Shown here: positions 46,200 to 54,070 of the stretch, in pieces
Layout: each line of letters begins with the position of its first letter
Numbering within the stretch: the first letter of the stretch is position 1
Origin: Crocinitomicaceae bacterium
GTDB lineage: Bacteria > Bacteroidota > Bacteroidia > Flavobacteriales_D > Crocinitomicaceae
Length of the DNA: 54,203 bases
Reading direction: 5' to 3'
Assembly (NCBI GenBank): GCA_028689775.1
Contig: JAQVCM010000020.1
Coordinates: forward strand, 1-54,203
Translations under genes and position numbers: made by a program
Notes under the pieces: generated by a model
Told to the model about the DNA's origin: nothing
What the model saw: the letters and a program-made list of their open reading frames with translations, nothing else
Databases searched by the model: none

Positions 46200-47051
46200 T
46201 TAATGTTTAATTTTCAAATAGAAGCGTGCAATTACAAATCCGTTATTACATACCTCCATCATAAATTTCGTCTGCTTGTCGGAGGATATTCCAACATCAG
46301 AAAGCATTTTGGTTACGTCAATATTCTTAAAGCTATCTAATGTAAAAGATTGTTTGTTTTGTTTGTGTCCGACAGCAGTAACTTCAAAATTAATTGTCAG
46401 TTTAACGTTGTCTTTGTGGCTATTTTTAAATTTTGGAGTAACAACAAGGTCCTTTACTTGCTCAACTGTCAATTCTTGCTTGTCAATTGTTTCCTCTTTT
46501 AGTGTCAGTTCTACTTCCCATATCTCAGTTAGTTTTTGTTCAGGAACTTGCTTAATGAATTTTCCGTCTTTCCAAAATTCAGAGTAAAGCGTATCTCCTT
46601 TCTCATTGAAGTAAGTCCATTGTCCATCTGGCACACTACAAAATCCTCTTGCCCAAATGTCGTCCCAGTTTTCACTTGGATACTCTTTATATCGTCCACT
46701 TAACTTTACCTTTCCATTTGGATAAAATTCTTTAAAAACTCCAACATCACAGTCTGTACAGGAAACAGCCTCACGAATAAGGACATCATTTTCATCATAT
46801 GATTTTAAAATACAAGGGCAACAAGTCTCCATGTTTTTCCAAGTCGATTGATACTTGTCGTAAGTGGATTTTGAAACTTTTTTGCCGTTGACTTCATATG
46901 TTCCCTTGCCATTGGTTGTCTGTGATGAAAGTCTAACTGAATAAAATTTCTTTGTTTCAAGTGCTTTATAAATAGTTGAGCTGCCTGACTGTCCAAATAC
47001 TTGTCCAAAAGCAATGGTCAGAAATATTGTTATTAATGTATGTTGTCTCAT
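46200..47051 (-). CDS. cassette gene: secreted MORN/YwqK-like protein
   Basis: The 283-residue exported protein has a signal peptide ending near residue 21 (AFGQVFGQ). Cysteine pairs (ETCCPC and SCTDCD) come before a MORN/YwqK-type repeat block (FKEFYPNGKVKLSGRYKEY, DGQWTYFNEKGDTLYSEFW). Proteins with such repeats are often annotated as YwqK-family antitoxins, but many are secreted and of unknown role. I begin at the ATG at 47051; the frame stays open upstream to 47201 only because it runs through the attC-like site. Cassette boxes: start GTTGGTACC, end GGTGCTAAC, complementary at 7 of 9. Confidence 0.75.
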   Translation of the reverse strand: MRQHTLITIFLTIAFGQVFGQSGSSTIYKALETKKFYSVRLSSQTTNGKGTYEVNGKKVSKSTYDKYQSTWKNMETCCPCILKSYDENDVLIREAVSCTDCDVGVFKEFYPNGKVKLSGRYKEYPSENWDDIWARGFCSVPDGQWTYFNEKGDTLYSEFWKDGKFIKQVPEQKLTEIWEVELTLKEETIDKQELTVEQVKDLVVTPKFKNSHKDNVKLTINFEVTAVGHKQNKQSFTLDSFKNIDVTKMLSDVGISSDKQTKFMMEVCNNGFVIARFYLKIKH

Positions 47052-47059
47052 TTTAAATT

Positions 47060-47192
47060 GGTACCAACGTTTTGCAGCTACAAGAAGTTGGCGATTTCGG
47101 AGACGAAAACTGTCTGCCACCACTGAACTTGATACGAAGCACAAAGCTTCATTTAACCACTGAACCGCCAATTTCTTGTAGGTGTTGTTACC
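47060..47192 (-). repeat. attC-like site 5
   Basis: Minus strand: GGTAAC (contains the stop codon of the upstream VOC gene), spacer AACAC, CTACAAGAAATTGGCG, variable middle, CGCCAACTTCTTGTAG, spacer CTGCAAAAC, GTTGGTACC. The L boxes pair over 14 of 16 positions. Confidence 0.82.
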
Positions 47193-47859
47193 TGCTGGCA
47201 TTCTCTTCGGTCATTATAATTTCTTTCGTTAAACCATCATTCGCTATTCTTATTCTTGTAAAATGTTTTTCAGATTTCTGTTCTGTCGGAAACCAGTTTC
47301 TGTTTGTTTTTACAACAATAAACAGTCCATTGTCGTCACCTATTGTAGCAAAACTTTCACTTTTAGAGCCTTTTGAAAAGTAGTTTAAGTTATAATTCTC
47401 AACCAATTTGTCTGCAAGTTTAATTGGTGCATCCGTTACTATTCCGATTTCACTTATAGATTGAATAGATGAAATATCGAAGGGTTTATCTGTTGAGTTG
47501 TCAAGGTCAAAACGAGCAATGAATTCTAAAATGTTTTTGTTATTGTCGTAAAAATAAATTGCTCTTGCATTCCAACTTTCAAAGTTTGCCACTATTTCAT
47601 TGTCAACATTTTCTATTAAGTTAAGTTTTGTTGTTGCCCATATTATTGCTTCGTCAAGTTTGTTGTGTGGAATATTAAAGGCAAAATGGTATTTCGGATT
47701 TAATTTATTTGATTTTATAAAAGTCAAGGTTGAATGTCCAGCCAAAAATGAAATTGAGTTTTGCCCCTTGTTTGCCAACTGTAGTCCCAAAATGTCAGAA
47801 TAAAAGGTTTCTGTTTCTACAAGGTCGTCTGTCTGTATTTCTATTTCAATTATTTCCAT
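47188..47859 (-). CDS. cassette gene: VOC-family (glyoxalase/dioxygenase fold) protein
   Basis: The 223-residue soluble protein is of the vicinal-oxygen-chelate fold. The N-terminal module starts EIIEIEIQTDDLVETETFYS with LGLQLANKGQNSISFLAG, then HFAFNIPHNKLDEAI and the terminal IYFYDNNKNILEFIAR, typical of glyoxalase/bleomycin-resistance proteins. A second half-module (ISEIGIVTDAPIKLADKLVE) completes a two-module protein. The substrate is unknown. The stop codon TAA lies inside the cassette end box AGGTAAC. The start box is GTTACCT (47914 downward), a 7-base match. Confidence 0.78.
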   Translation of the reverse strand: MEIIEIEIQTDDLVETETFYSDILGLQLANKGQNSISFLAGHSTLTFIKSNKLNPKYHFAFNIPHNKLDEAIIWATTKLNLIENVDNEIVANFESWNARAIYFYDNNKNILEFIARFDLDNSTDKPFDISSIQSISEIGIVTDAPIKLADKLVENYNLNYFSKGSKSESFATIGDDNGLFIVVKTNRNWFPTEQKSEKHFTRIRIANDGLTKEIIMTEENASR

Positions 47860-47908
47860 TGTATTATTGTTTGTTTTGTCTATTGGTCTATCTTTCTCTA
47901 TGCTTGAA

Positions 47909-48040
47909 GGTAACGTTTCGCGACTTTGCGAGGTAGCGGATATTTAGCACTAACTTTGAAACGAAGCCGAACTTCAAATATAAAGCAAAAGTTTGAATCG
48001 AAGCACTTTGCCCGATATCTTGCAAAACCGATGTTATGCA
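47909..48040 (-). repeat. attC-like site 6
   Basis: Minus strand: TGCATAAC, spacer ATCGG, TTTTGCAAG, a long variable middle with GAAGTTCGGCTTC, then CGCAAAGTCGCGAAAC, GTTACC. Pairing of the arms is imperfect. The repeated words CTTTGAAACGAAG and GTTTGAATCGAAG occur in the middle. Confidence 0.7.
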
Positions 48041-48047
48041 AAGGCTA

Positions 48048-49106
48048 TCATTCTTCGGTATTGTAATATTCTATTTTTCGTTCTATTAGTTTATTCAATT
48101 TGTCTTTTTGGTATATTTTAAGTGTCGTCCAATTTCCTTGAATGTCAAAAGTATATTCGTAACGTTCACGAGAACTGCTGTTGTTGGTTTCATTGAGTCC
48201 AAAAATGTTAAGTGGTTGATAATAATTTTCTCTCCATATCAAAAGATTATTGTCATTATATCCTGCCTTAAAATGACTGCTAAATGACCAATTAGCATTG
48301 CGAATAGTAAAGTCTTGCACGTTTTGCTCAATGATATTGCCTTTTGAATCAAATGAAGTTGATACCATAATATTTAAGCAAGAATTTGCAGTACCACAAA
48401 TATTTTGGAGGTGATAAAAAATAGGTCTATTCAGAGAGTCATAGGTTGTAGCCGTATTTGGATATTTGTAATTTCCGTTCTTGTCAAAGTGGAATTCAAC
48501 TTTGCCACCTTTCATATCATCATCGTAAAGTTTCGTAATAGGGTAGTATTTATATTGTACGGAAGTAAAGGAATTGTTATAAGTGAATTTAGTTTTGTAA
48601 TGATATACTTCGTTTTCACGGGAATACTTCCCTTTGAAATAATCTTCTTTTTCAATAAGATAGCCTAAATTATTGTATTGGTAGTTTGTTCTTGAACTGT
48701 CTGAATATTGCCTATTTTCGGTTTTTCGTTCTAAAAGTTTTCCATTTTTATAGGTGTACTCTTCAATCGTCCAACAATGGTCACGAGGCGTATGTTTAAA
48801 ATACACAAGTTGTAAATTGCTGTTAAATCTTTGCTCTACGGCACTTTCAACTCCATTAACGGTGTCAGCATTAATATAATAGCTTGTTGTATTGACGATT
48901 TTTACAAGTCCTTTTAAGTTGAAAAAAGTTGTATTTCTTTCATTTTTTCCATAGGTAATTTCGTCATAAAAAGGGTCTATTAAGAAAGGATATGTTTTCT
49001 CTGTTCCATTAGTTGCGTAAATGTACATAATAAGAGATTCTTGCGTATATCCTTTATTAAAATAGAGGGAAAATAAAATGAATAATATGACTTTAGTTTT
49101 CATCAT
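48048..49106 (-). CDS. cassette gene: secreted YD-repeat-like protein
   Basis: The 352-residue exported protein has a signal peptide near residue 20 (NKGYTQ). The body is built of short beta-hairpin units such as IEEYTYKNGKLLERKTEN, TNYQYNNLGYLIEKEDYF, TTYDSLNRPIFYH and YTFDIQGNWTTLKIY, which resemble RHS/YD repeats. It is too short for an RHS toxin and has no toxin tip. The function is unknown. Cassette start box GTTATGCA and end box TGCATAAC match 8 of 8. Confidence 0.75.
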   Translation of the reverse strand: MMKTKVILFILFSLYFNKGYTQESLIMYIYATNGTEKTYPFLIDPFYDEITYGKNERNTTFFNLKGLVKIVNTTSYYINADTVNGVESAVEQRFNSNLQLVYFKHTPRDHCWTIEEYTYKNGKLLERKTENRQYSDSSRTNYQYNNLGYLIEKEDYFKGKYSRENEVYHYKTKFTYNNSFTSVQYKYYPITKLYDDDMKGGKVEFHFDKNGNYKYPNTATTYDSLNRPIFYHLQNICGTANSCLNIMVSTSFDSKGNIIEQNVQDFTIRNANWSFSSHFKAGYNDNNLLIWRENYYQPLNIFGLNETNNSSSRERYEYTFDIQGNWTTLKIYQKDKLNKLIERKIEYYNTEE

Positions 49107-49135
49107 TGCTCGTTGTTGCGTGTTCTTTTAGCTTG

Positions 49136-49215
49136 TGCATAACGGTTCTCAACTAGGAGACGCGGGCCTCTTGGATATAGTTGTTCAGCCCGTGGCTTTT
49201 AGTTGATGTTATGCA
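49136..49215 (-). repeat. attC-like site 7
   Basis: A short 80-nt site. Minus strand: TGCATAAC, spacer ATC, AACTAAAAGCCACGGGC, a 20-nt loop, GCCCGCGTCTCCTAGTT, spacer GAGAACC, GTTATGCA. Arms AACTA/TAGTT and CGGGC/GCCCG pair with internal mismatches. Outer boxes pair fully because both neighbours use the same word. Confidence 0.82.
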
Positions 49216-49218
49216 TAT

Positions 49219-50040
49219 TTATTCATCTTTAAATAGAACGGATAGCCCCTTGATTATAGAATATAGGTACATTGCATTATGATCTTTTTCGAAGGTAGCA
49301 GTCGAAACGTTTAGATTAGGATAGTCAATCAATACAGTCCCGAGAGAATCAATCATTAATAGATGATGATCTACATATTCTCTTGGTCCGTCGAAAGCAA
49401 TACCTTTTGAAATGAATATGTTGCTTTTGTAGTTTGAGTCAAGCTCTTTCTGTATATGCTTTATGGCATCTCCATCATTATACCATATACTGGCATCATA
49501 AATTTGGAATGCAGAAAACGATTTTTGAATAGGAAGTATGTAGGCACAAAAATATCCTCCAATGGAATGTCCCACTAGGGTGTTGAAACCATTTGTACTA
49601 TATTGCTTATTTACATAAGGGACAACTTCATCTTCAAGAAACTTTAAAAAAAATAATCCGTTTCCAGTCATAGAAGAATTAAAATATCCTATTGTATCTT
49701 CCTTACCTTTTGCGTCCACTTTTGAATCAGTGAAAGTTAAGTCGTTAATTCTGTGAAATCGGTCAATATGGGGTATGCCCACCACTATCACTTCTGGAAT
49801 AGCACTTTGGTTTTCAAACAGTTCTACTGTCATAGAATAAGTTAACTCAAATCTGTGTTCTGCATCTAAAACATAAACAACAGCGTATGAACTGTCCTTA
49901 TGGTAGTTCGTAGGAAGCCCCACCCAAATACTTCTTTTTTCCTTTAGAACTTTAGATTTTATCTTATGGACTTCAAAGCAATTTTGGCTATTGCCTCCTA
50001 GAGAAAAAAATAAGGAGAAAAGAATCAGTAATATTTTCAT
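49219..50040 (-). CDS. cassette gene: secreted alpha/beta-hydrolase esterase (Fes/BesA-like)
   Basis: The 273-residue exported protein has a signal peptide ending near GGNSQ (residue 19). The putative esterase fold shows RSIWVGLPTNYHKDSSYAVV, YVLDAEHRF, and the nucleophile elbow GHSIGG with S159. An acid/His pair is expected in SKGIAFDGPREYVDHH and FEKDHNAMYLYSI. This family includes enterochelin and ferri-siderophore esterases and S-formylglutathione hydrolase-like enzymes; the substrate is unknown. I start at the ATG at 50040, since an earlier ATG at 50067 overlaps the cassette boundary and would spoil the signal peptide. Boxes: GTTATGCA/TGCATAAC. Confidence 0.8.
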   Translation of the reverse strand: MKILLILFSLFFSLGGNSQNCFEVHKIKSKVLKEKRSIWVGLPTNYHKDSSYAVVYVLDAEHRFELTYSMTVELFENQSAIPEVIVVGIPHIDRFHRINDLTFTDSKVDAKGKEDTIGYFNSSMTGNGLFFLKFLEDEVVPYVNKQYSTNGFNTLVGHSIGGYFCAYILPIQKSFSAFQIYDASIWYNDGDAIKHIQKELDSNYKSNIFISKGIAFDGPREYVDHHLLMIDSLGTVLIDYPNLNVSTATFEKDHNAMYLYSIIKGLSVLFKDE

Positions 50041-50062
50041 TGTGTTATGTGTTCGTCTGTTG

Positions 50063-50199
50063 TGCATAACGTTTTGCAGCTACAAGAAGTTGGCGATTTC
50101 GAAGCACTTCACTTTCTAGTTAAGCACAAACTTTGATAGAAGCACAAAGCTTGATTTAACCACTGAACCGCCACTTTTGGGTAGGTGCTGTTATGCACA
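50063..50199 (-). repeat. attC-like site 8
   Basis: Minus strand: TGTGCATAAC, spacer AGCAC, CTACCCAAAAGTGGCG, variable middle with AAGCTTTGTGCTTC, CGCCAACTTCTTGTAG, spacer CTGCAAAAC, GTTATGCA. It shares its 3' arm with sites 4 and 5. Confidence 0.82.
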
Positions 50200-50208
50200 G
50201 GGCTTCTT

Positions 50209-51126
50209 TTATTTCTTGTCTTTGCTTCGATTTTCATAGAAGTTGTCAGTATAAGAGTAGTGAATATTTTGTCCTGCAATTCCGTCATTCAGTTCTCTTA
50301 TTTTTTGCTTTATATGTTCTTCAGTTTTTGTCTCGAAATCGAAGTCACTAAGAATTATCAATTTGTTGTATTGTTCTTTAAGCCACTTAAATTTTTCAAA
50401 AACTTCTGGTTTCTCAAAACTTGAATCTAGTCCGCTTATAATAACTTTACGGACTTTGCTTAATGATTCGGTTAATAATTCAGGTGTCATTTCAGTCCAA
50501 CTCTCGATTACTTGATAGTATATTAACTGGTGAAAACCCACACATCCGTCATCATACCTATCTAAATATTGGTGATATGGATATCTGTTTCTTTTTCTTT
50601 CTAGAGGGTAATTTAACTCTTTCAGTAATTTGTCGGAAAGAACAATTCTGGGATATATTGCACTTCTTGTTTCAAGAATAAATGCGTCAATTAATCCTTG
50701 ACCGAAAACTGTTCCGTTGTCTATGTGGATAATATTGCCAATTGTCAGTCCGCCCCGAAATAAAATTCCTTTTTCTAAAAGCACAGTTCCGATATAGGCT
50801 AGGTTAACAATTAAAGTTGAAGCCATTTCATTTACATTGTCGTCAATCTTAACAGAAACAACAATGCTGTCTGAAAATGAAGTTGTATTTGTTTTTCCAC
50901 GTAGGTCAAAATTATTTACTCCTTTATATTGTGCACTTTCTTCAATTTCAACAAACTTCAAATCCCATTTTTCTGTCTTTTCCCAATCTTTTAAATATTC
51001 AAGAACAGAGGAAATCAACTCTATCTTAGAAGGGTCTGTCTCGGATTGTTTTACTATGTCCTTGAAACCAAGAATGTCGATAAAAGCAATCAACCTTTTT
51101 TCATATGTAAGTGATGTACTTGTCAA
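50209..51126 (-). CDS. cassette gene: nucleotidyl cyclase-fold-like protein
   Basis: The 305-residue cytoplasmic protein has no signal peptide. Residues 12-21 (LIAFIDILGF) resemble the first metal-binding motif of class III cyclases, with D17. FSDSIVVS (D86) fits the second metal site, and FRGGLTIGNIIH followed by VFGQGLIDAFILE aligns with the cyclase stretch that normally ends in N-x-A-x-R. Here that segment reads IDAFILET, so the usual Asn/Arg pair is not conserved, and cyclase activity is uncertain. The family is widespread but uncharacterised as far as I know. The start is TTG at 51126. Boxes GTTATGCACAAGGC and its counterpart match 13 of 14. Confidence 0.6.
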   Translation of the reverse strand: MTSTSLTYEKRLIAFIDILGFKDIVKQSETDPSKIELISSVLEYLKDWEKTEKWDLKFVEIEESAQYKGVNNFDLRGKTNTTSFSDSIVVSVKIDDNVNEMASTLIVNLAYIGTVLLEKGILFRGGLTIGNIIHIDNGTVFGQGLIDAFILETRSAIYPRIVLSDKLLKELNYPLERKRNRYPYHQYLDRYDDGCVGFHQLIYYQVIESWTEMTPELLTESLSKVRKVIISGLDSSFEKPEVFEKFKWLKEQYNKLIILSDFDFETKTEEHIKQKIRELNDGIAGQNIHYSYTDNFYENRSKDKK

Positions 51127-51160
51127 TATTTTTCTGTTTAACTGTCTGTCGTTTTAGCCT

Positions 51161-51289
51161 TGTGCATAACGGTTGAGCCTTTGCGACGGCCTGTTTTTAA
51201 ATGTTTTATCAAAGATACAAACATATCATTTACATGAATGTAAAAATCCAAGTTTTATAGAGGCTGGCGACAAAGGCTGTGTTATAGCC
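51161..51289 (-). repeat. attC-like site 9
   Basis: Minus strand: GGCTATAAC, spacer ACA, GCCTTTGTCGCCAGCCT, an AT-rich middle, AGGCCGTCGCAAAGGC, spacer TCAACC, GTTATGCACA. L-like arms GCCTTTG/CAAAGGC and GCCT/AGGC pair with small bulges. Confidence 0.8.
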
Positions 51290-51291
51290 TG

Positions 51292-52260
51292 CTATTGTTT
51301 AATTATTTTGATTGTTTCGCTCTTAATTATTCCATTATCAACCTTCATGAAGTATAGCCCTTTTCTATATTTTGAAATGTTTATTTCTATTTTGGTCATT
51401 GGTGCAACTTCAAAAGTATTTAATAGTTTCCCAATATTGTCATAAAGTATGATTGTTATAATTTCATTATTACGATTGTTTATGGTAAACTTTCCTTCTG
51501 TTGGATTAGGAAAGTATTCAATATTATTCAGTTCTTCTTCCTTTGTACCTAGTATAGTTAAGTAATATTCGCAATCTTTATTGGTTGGATTATATAGAGA
51601 AAATGAAGTGTCCTGAAAGCATTTGAAATTATACATATTCCACTCCGCCATTATGTTTCCAGAATAATCATAAAAACTGGGAAATAAGCTTTGAAAAGGT
51701 GCTAGTGTTGAATCGATATTGCCAAATCTTTCTACAAATGTTCCCTCCATGCCATAAGTAGAACCGTAAGTAGGTTTGATTTTTATGAAACGATACATGT
51801 TTGAATTTATGGTTACTGTTCCTGTGCTTATGACTTCAATTCTAGATGTATCATTGTCATTATTAGGATCCACTACATAATTATTAGGATTGGTTGAAAT
51901 TACCCAAGAATCTCCAATTTGAGCCCCGAAATCGAAGAGTGTAAAGAATTTATTTTCATTTTCATTCCAATAGAAAACCGTATCTCCTGAAACAAATGTA
52001 TAGTGGTTTCCTAATTCAGATTGTCCTAGAAGAACTAATTCATTATTTTGGTTATATGTAAACATATAATTAGTGCCTGCTATTATTTGACAATTTTGAT
52101 TTTCAATTACTGTATCTTTCGTATATTCATATTTATAGAATCCTCCATATCCAATATTAGAATAATCGTAATGCCAAACAGCACCCGAATCAATCCAAAC
52201 TTGGCCATAAATATTCAAGGATATTAAACTGAGGATGGATATAAATAATATGTTTTTCAT
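51292..52260 (-). CDS. cassette gene: secreted protein with T9SS sorting domain
   Basis: The 322-residue exported protein has a signal peptide ending near SLNIYGQ (residue 20). The central 220 residues (HYDYSNIGYGGFYKYEYTKD, then FDFGAQIGDSWVIS) are of a type common in Bacteroidota secreted proteins but without known function. The C-terminal 75 residues (IEYFPNPTEGKFTINN to IKIIKQ) are a T9SS type A sorting domain, so export needs SprA. Cassette boxes GTTATAGCC/GGCTATAAC match 9 of 9. The stop lies two bases from the end box. Confidence 0.8.
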   Translation of the reverse strand: MKNILFISILSLISLNIYGQVWIDSGAVWHYDYSNIGYGGFYKYEYTKDTVIENQNCQIIAGTNYMFTYNQNNELVLLGQSELGNHYTFVSGDTVFYWNENENKFFTLFDFGAQIGDSWVISTNPNNYVVDPNNDNDTSRIEVISTGTVTINSNMYRFIKIKPTYGSTYGMEGTFVERFGNIDSTLAPFQSLFPSFYDYSGNIMAEWNMYNFKCFQDTSFSLYNPTNKDCEYYLTILGTKEEELNNIEYFPNPTEGKFTINNRNNEIITIILYDNIGKLLNTFEVAPMTKIEINISKYRKGLYFMKVDNGIIKSETIKIIKQ

Positions 52261-52279
52261 CTTACTGTTTATTTTAATT

Positions 52280-52350
52280 GGCTATAACGTTCCGTGTATG
52301 GTGTCGTAGCATCCCGCAGGGTGCTATGCACTATACATATTGTTGTAAGC
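52280..52350 (-). repeat. attC-like site 10
   Basis: The shortest complete site at 71 nt. Minus strand: GCTTACAAC, spacer AATA, TGTATaGTGcaTAGCA, CCC, loop, GGG, TGCTAcgaCACcATACA, spacer CGGAAC, GTTATAGCC. Stems TGTAT/ATACA, GTG/CAC, TAGCA/TGCTA and CCC/GGG are interrupted by bulges on both arms, as in folded attC sites. Confidence 0.85.
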
Positions 52351-52354
52351 AGTT

Positions 52355-54052
52355 TTAATTCACGATTATTTTTTTAACAAATCGATCATTGCCATATTCG
52401 AACATTATGAGATTAATCCCTTTAGGCATTTCTTCTATTGTTAGTTGTGAATTATCAAATTCTTTGATTGTCATTCGCTCTCTTCCCAATACATCATATA
52501 CGATTATACTTGATGGGTGTTCACTAAAATTAATGGTAATTTTTCCAATGGATGGGTTCGGAAAAATACTTATTCCTAAATCGTTAATTAGGTTGTCTGC
52601 AACTGACAAAGGGTTGGAAACAACAAATTGTCCCATCATTCCACCATCTTCGTGAGTCAGCATATGACAATGGTACATATAGGGTACAGAATCATTTGAA
52701 AATGTTTCAAATTTCGCTATGAAACGTACAGTTTCCATTGGTTTAACCAAAACCACGTCTTTTCTTCCTTGCTCATTAATTGCGGGAGCAACTCCATTCC
52801 TTGTTAAAATATAGAACTGTACATCGTGAATGTGAAACGGGTGTGAAATTCCTGATTGGTTAGTCAGTTCCCAAATTTCAGTATTATCAAGTGGTATTGT
52901 GTAGTTAATGACATTTAAATCCATTGTAGCTCCATTTATCAAGAATTCACCATTAAGCTGATTTGGTCCCATTGTAACTGGTGAAAAAGTCAGTGTTCTT
53001 GTAATATTTGAATTAATTTCAGGAATAGGAGTAACAGTTACCAAACCAGATGGGATTGATGATATGGGATTAACTGTCTGTACTCCTACGTTAAATTGAA
53101 GAACATCAAAGTCAGCACCATTCAATGGGTTCGGATTATAACCAGTCATTGTCATTCCAGCTCCCATACCTGGATTTGTCGCACCGTATATTCCATTTGG
53201 CAATTCAGAAGCATAACTTTTTAAAAATGCCGTTTGTCCGTTCATACTTGAAAAATCTATAAGTAATTCTGCTCTTTCTCCTGGTGCTAACAATAGTCTT
53301 GTTAATTGAACAGGTGCTGACAACAATCCACCATCAGAAGCTATTTGATGAAAAGTTTGATTATTACTCAATCCAAGATTAAAAGCTCTTTGTGATGAAC
53401 CATTTAAAACTCTACATCGTACTACCTGAGACGGCACATCTAAGAAAGGGTCTATTGTTGCGTTGACCATTACAATATCATCTGAATTTGAGTGTACTAC
53501 GATTTGGTTACTACTGTCAAAATCTTTTGTTTGAATTACTAATGGGAAATCATCAACACCATAAGTTCTTGGTAGAGCAAGAGCCGCTTCTGCGTTATCT
53601 TTTACTATTATCATTCCAGCAATCCCTTTTGAAACGTGTTTATCTGTAAAGTGATGCAAATGTGGATGATACCAATAAGTTGCAGCTTTATCTAAAATTG
53701 TGAAACTTGGCGACCAAGTTGTATTTTGTGGTATTGTAGTATGAGGTCCCCCATCATTTTCTGCTGATACGTGCATACCGTGCCAATGAATCGTAGTTGT
53801 ATCTGCCAATTGGTTTGTAACATTAAAATTCACAAAATCACCTTGATTAAGTATTAATGTTGGCCCCAGAATATTGCCGTTTGCACCCATTGTGTTGGTT
53901 GACGATCCACTTAAAAATTGTTTTGTCCCATTTTGTAGGGTTAAATTGATGTTTACCCCAGATAAAGTGTCTGGAATAATCAATGCGTTTTGGGCATTTC
54001 CTAAATGAAAAAATAGAATCCCAATTAGAGTAATAGTTGTTTTTTTTATCAT
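52355..54052 (-). CDS. cassette gene: multicopper oxidase with T9SS sorting domain
   Basis: The 565-residue exported enzyme is of the multicopper oxidase superfamily (CotA/FtsP/CueO-like), which couples substrate oxidation to O2 reduction. The signal peptide ends at about residue 20 (LGNAQ). All copper motifs are visible: HWHG (H89, H91), WYHPHLHH, HPFHIH and HCHMLTHEDGGMM (HCH at 461-463). The C-terminal 80 residues (GISIFPNPSIGKITI to KKIIVN) form a T9SS type A sorting domain. The substrate (metal ions, phenolics) cannot be told. Cassette boxes GTTGTAAGCA/TGCTTACAAC match 10 of 10. Confidence 0.9.
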   Translation of the reverse strand: MIKKTTITLIGILFFHLGNAQNALIIPDTLSGVNINLTLQNGTKQFLSGSSTNTMGANGNILGPTLILNQGDFVNFNVTNQLADTTTIHWHGMHVSAENDGGPHTTIPQNTTWSPSFTILDKAATYWYHPHLHHFTDKHVSKGIAGMIIVKDNAEAALALPRTYGVDDFPLVIQTKDFDSSNQIVVHSNSDDIVMVNATIDPFLDVPSQVVRCRVLNGSSQRAFNLGLSNNQTFHQIASDGGLLSAPVQLTRLLLAPGERAELLIDFSSMNGQTAFLKSYASELPNGIYGATNPGMGAGMTMTGYNPNPLNGADFDVLQFNVGVQTVNPISSIPSGLVTVTPIPEINSNITRTLTFSPVTMGPNQLNGEFLINGATMDLNVINYTIPLDNTEIWELTNQSGISHPFHIHDVQFYILTRNGVAPAINEQGRKDVVLVKPMETVRFIAKFETFSNDSVPYMYHCHMLTHEDGGMMGQFVVSNPLSVADNLINDLGISIFPNPSIGKITINFSEHPSSIIVYDVLGRERMTIKEFDNSQLTIEEMPKGINLIMFEYGNDRFVKKIIVN

Positions 54053-54070
54053 TTTATTTTTTATTTAATT

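Noticed and set aside
47052..47201. N-terminal extension of the MORN/YwqK-like protein
   Set aside because: The extra 50 codons are a read-through of the attC-like palindrome; the ATG at 47051 is followed by a good signal peptide.
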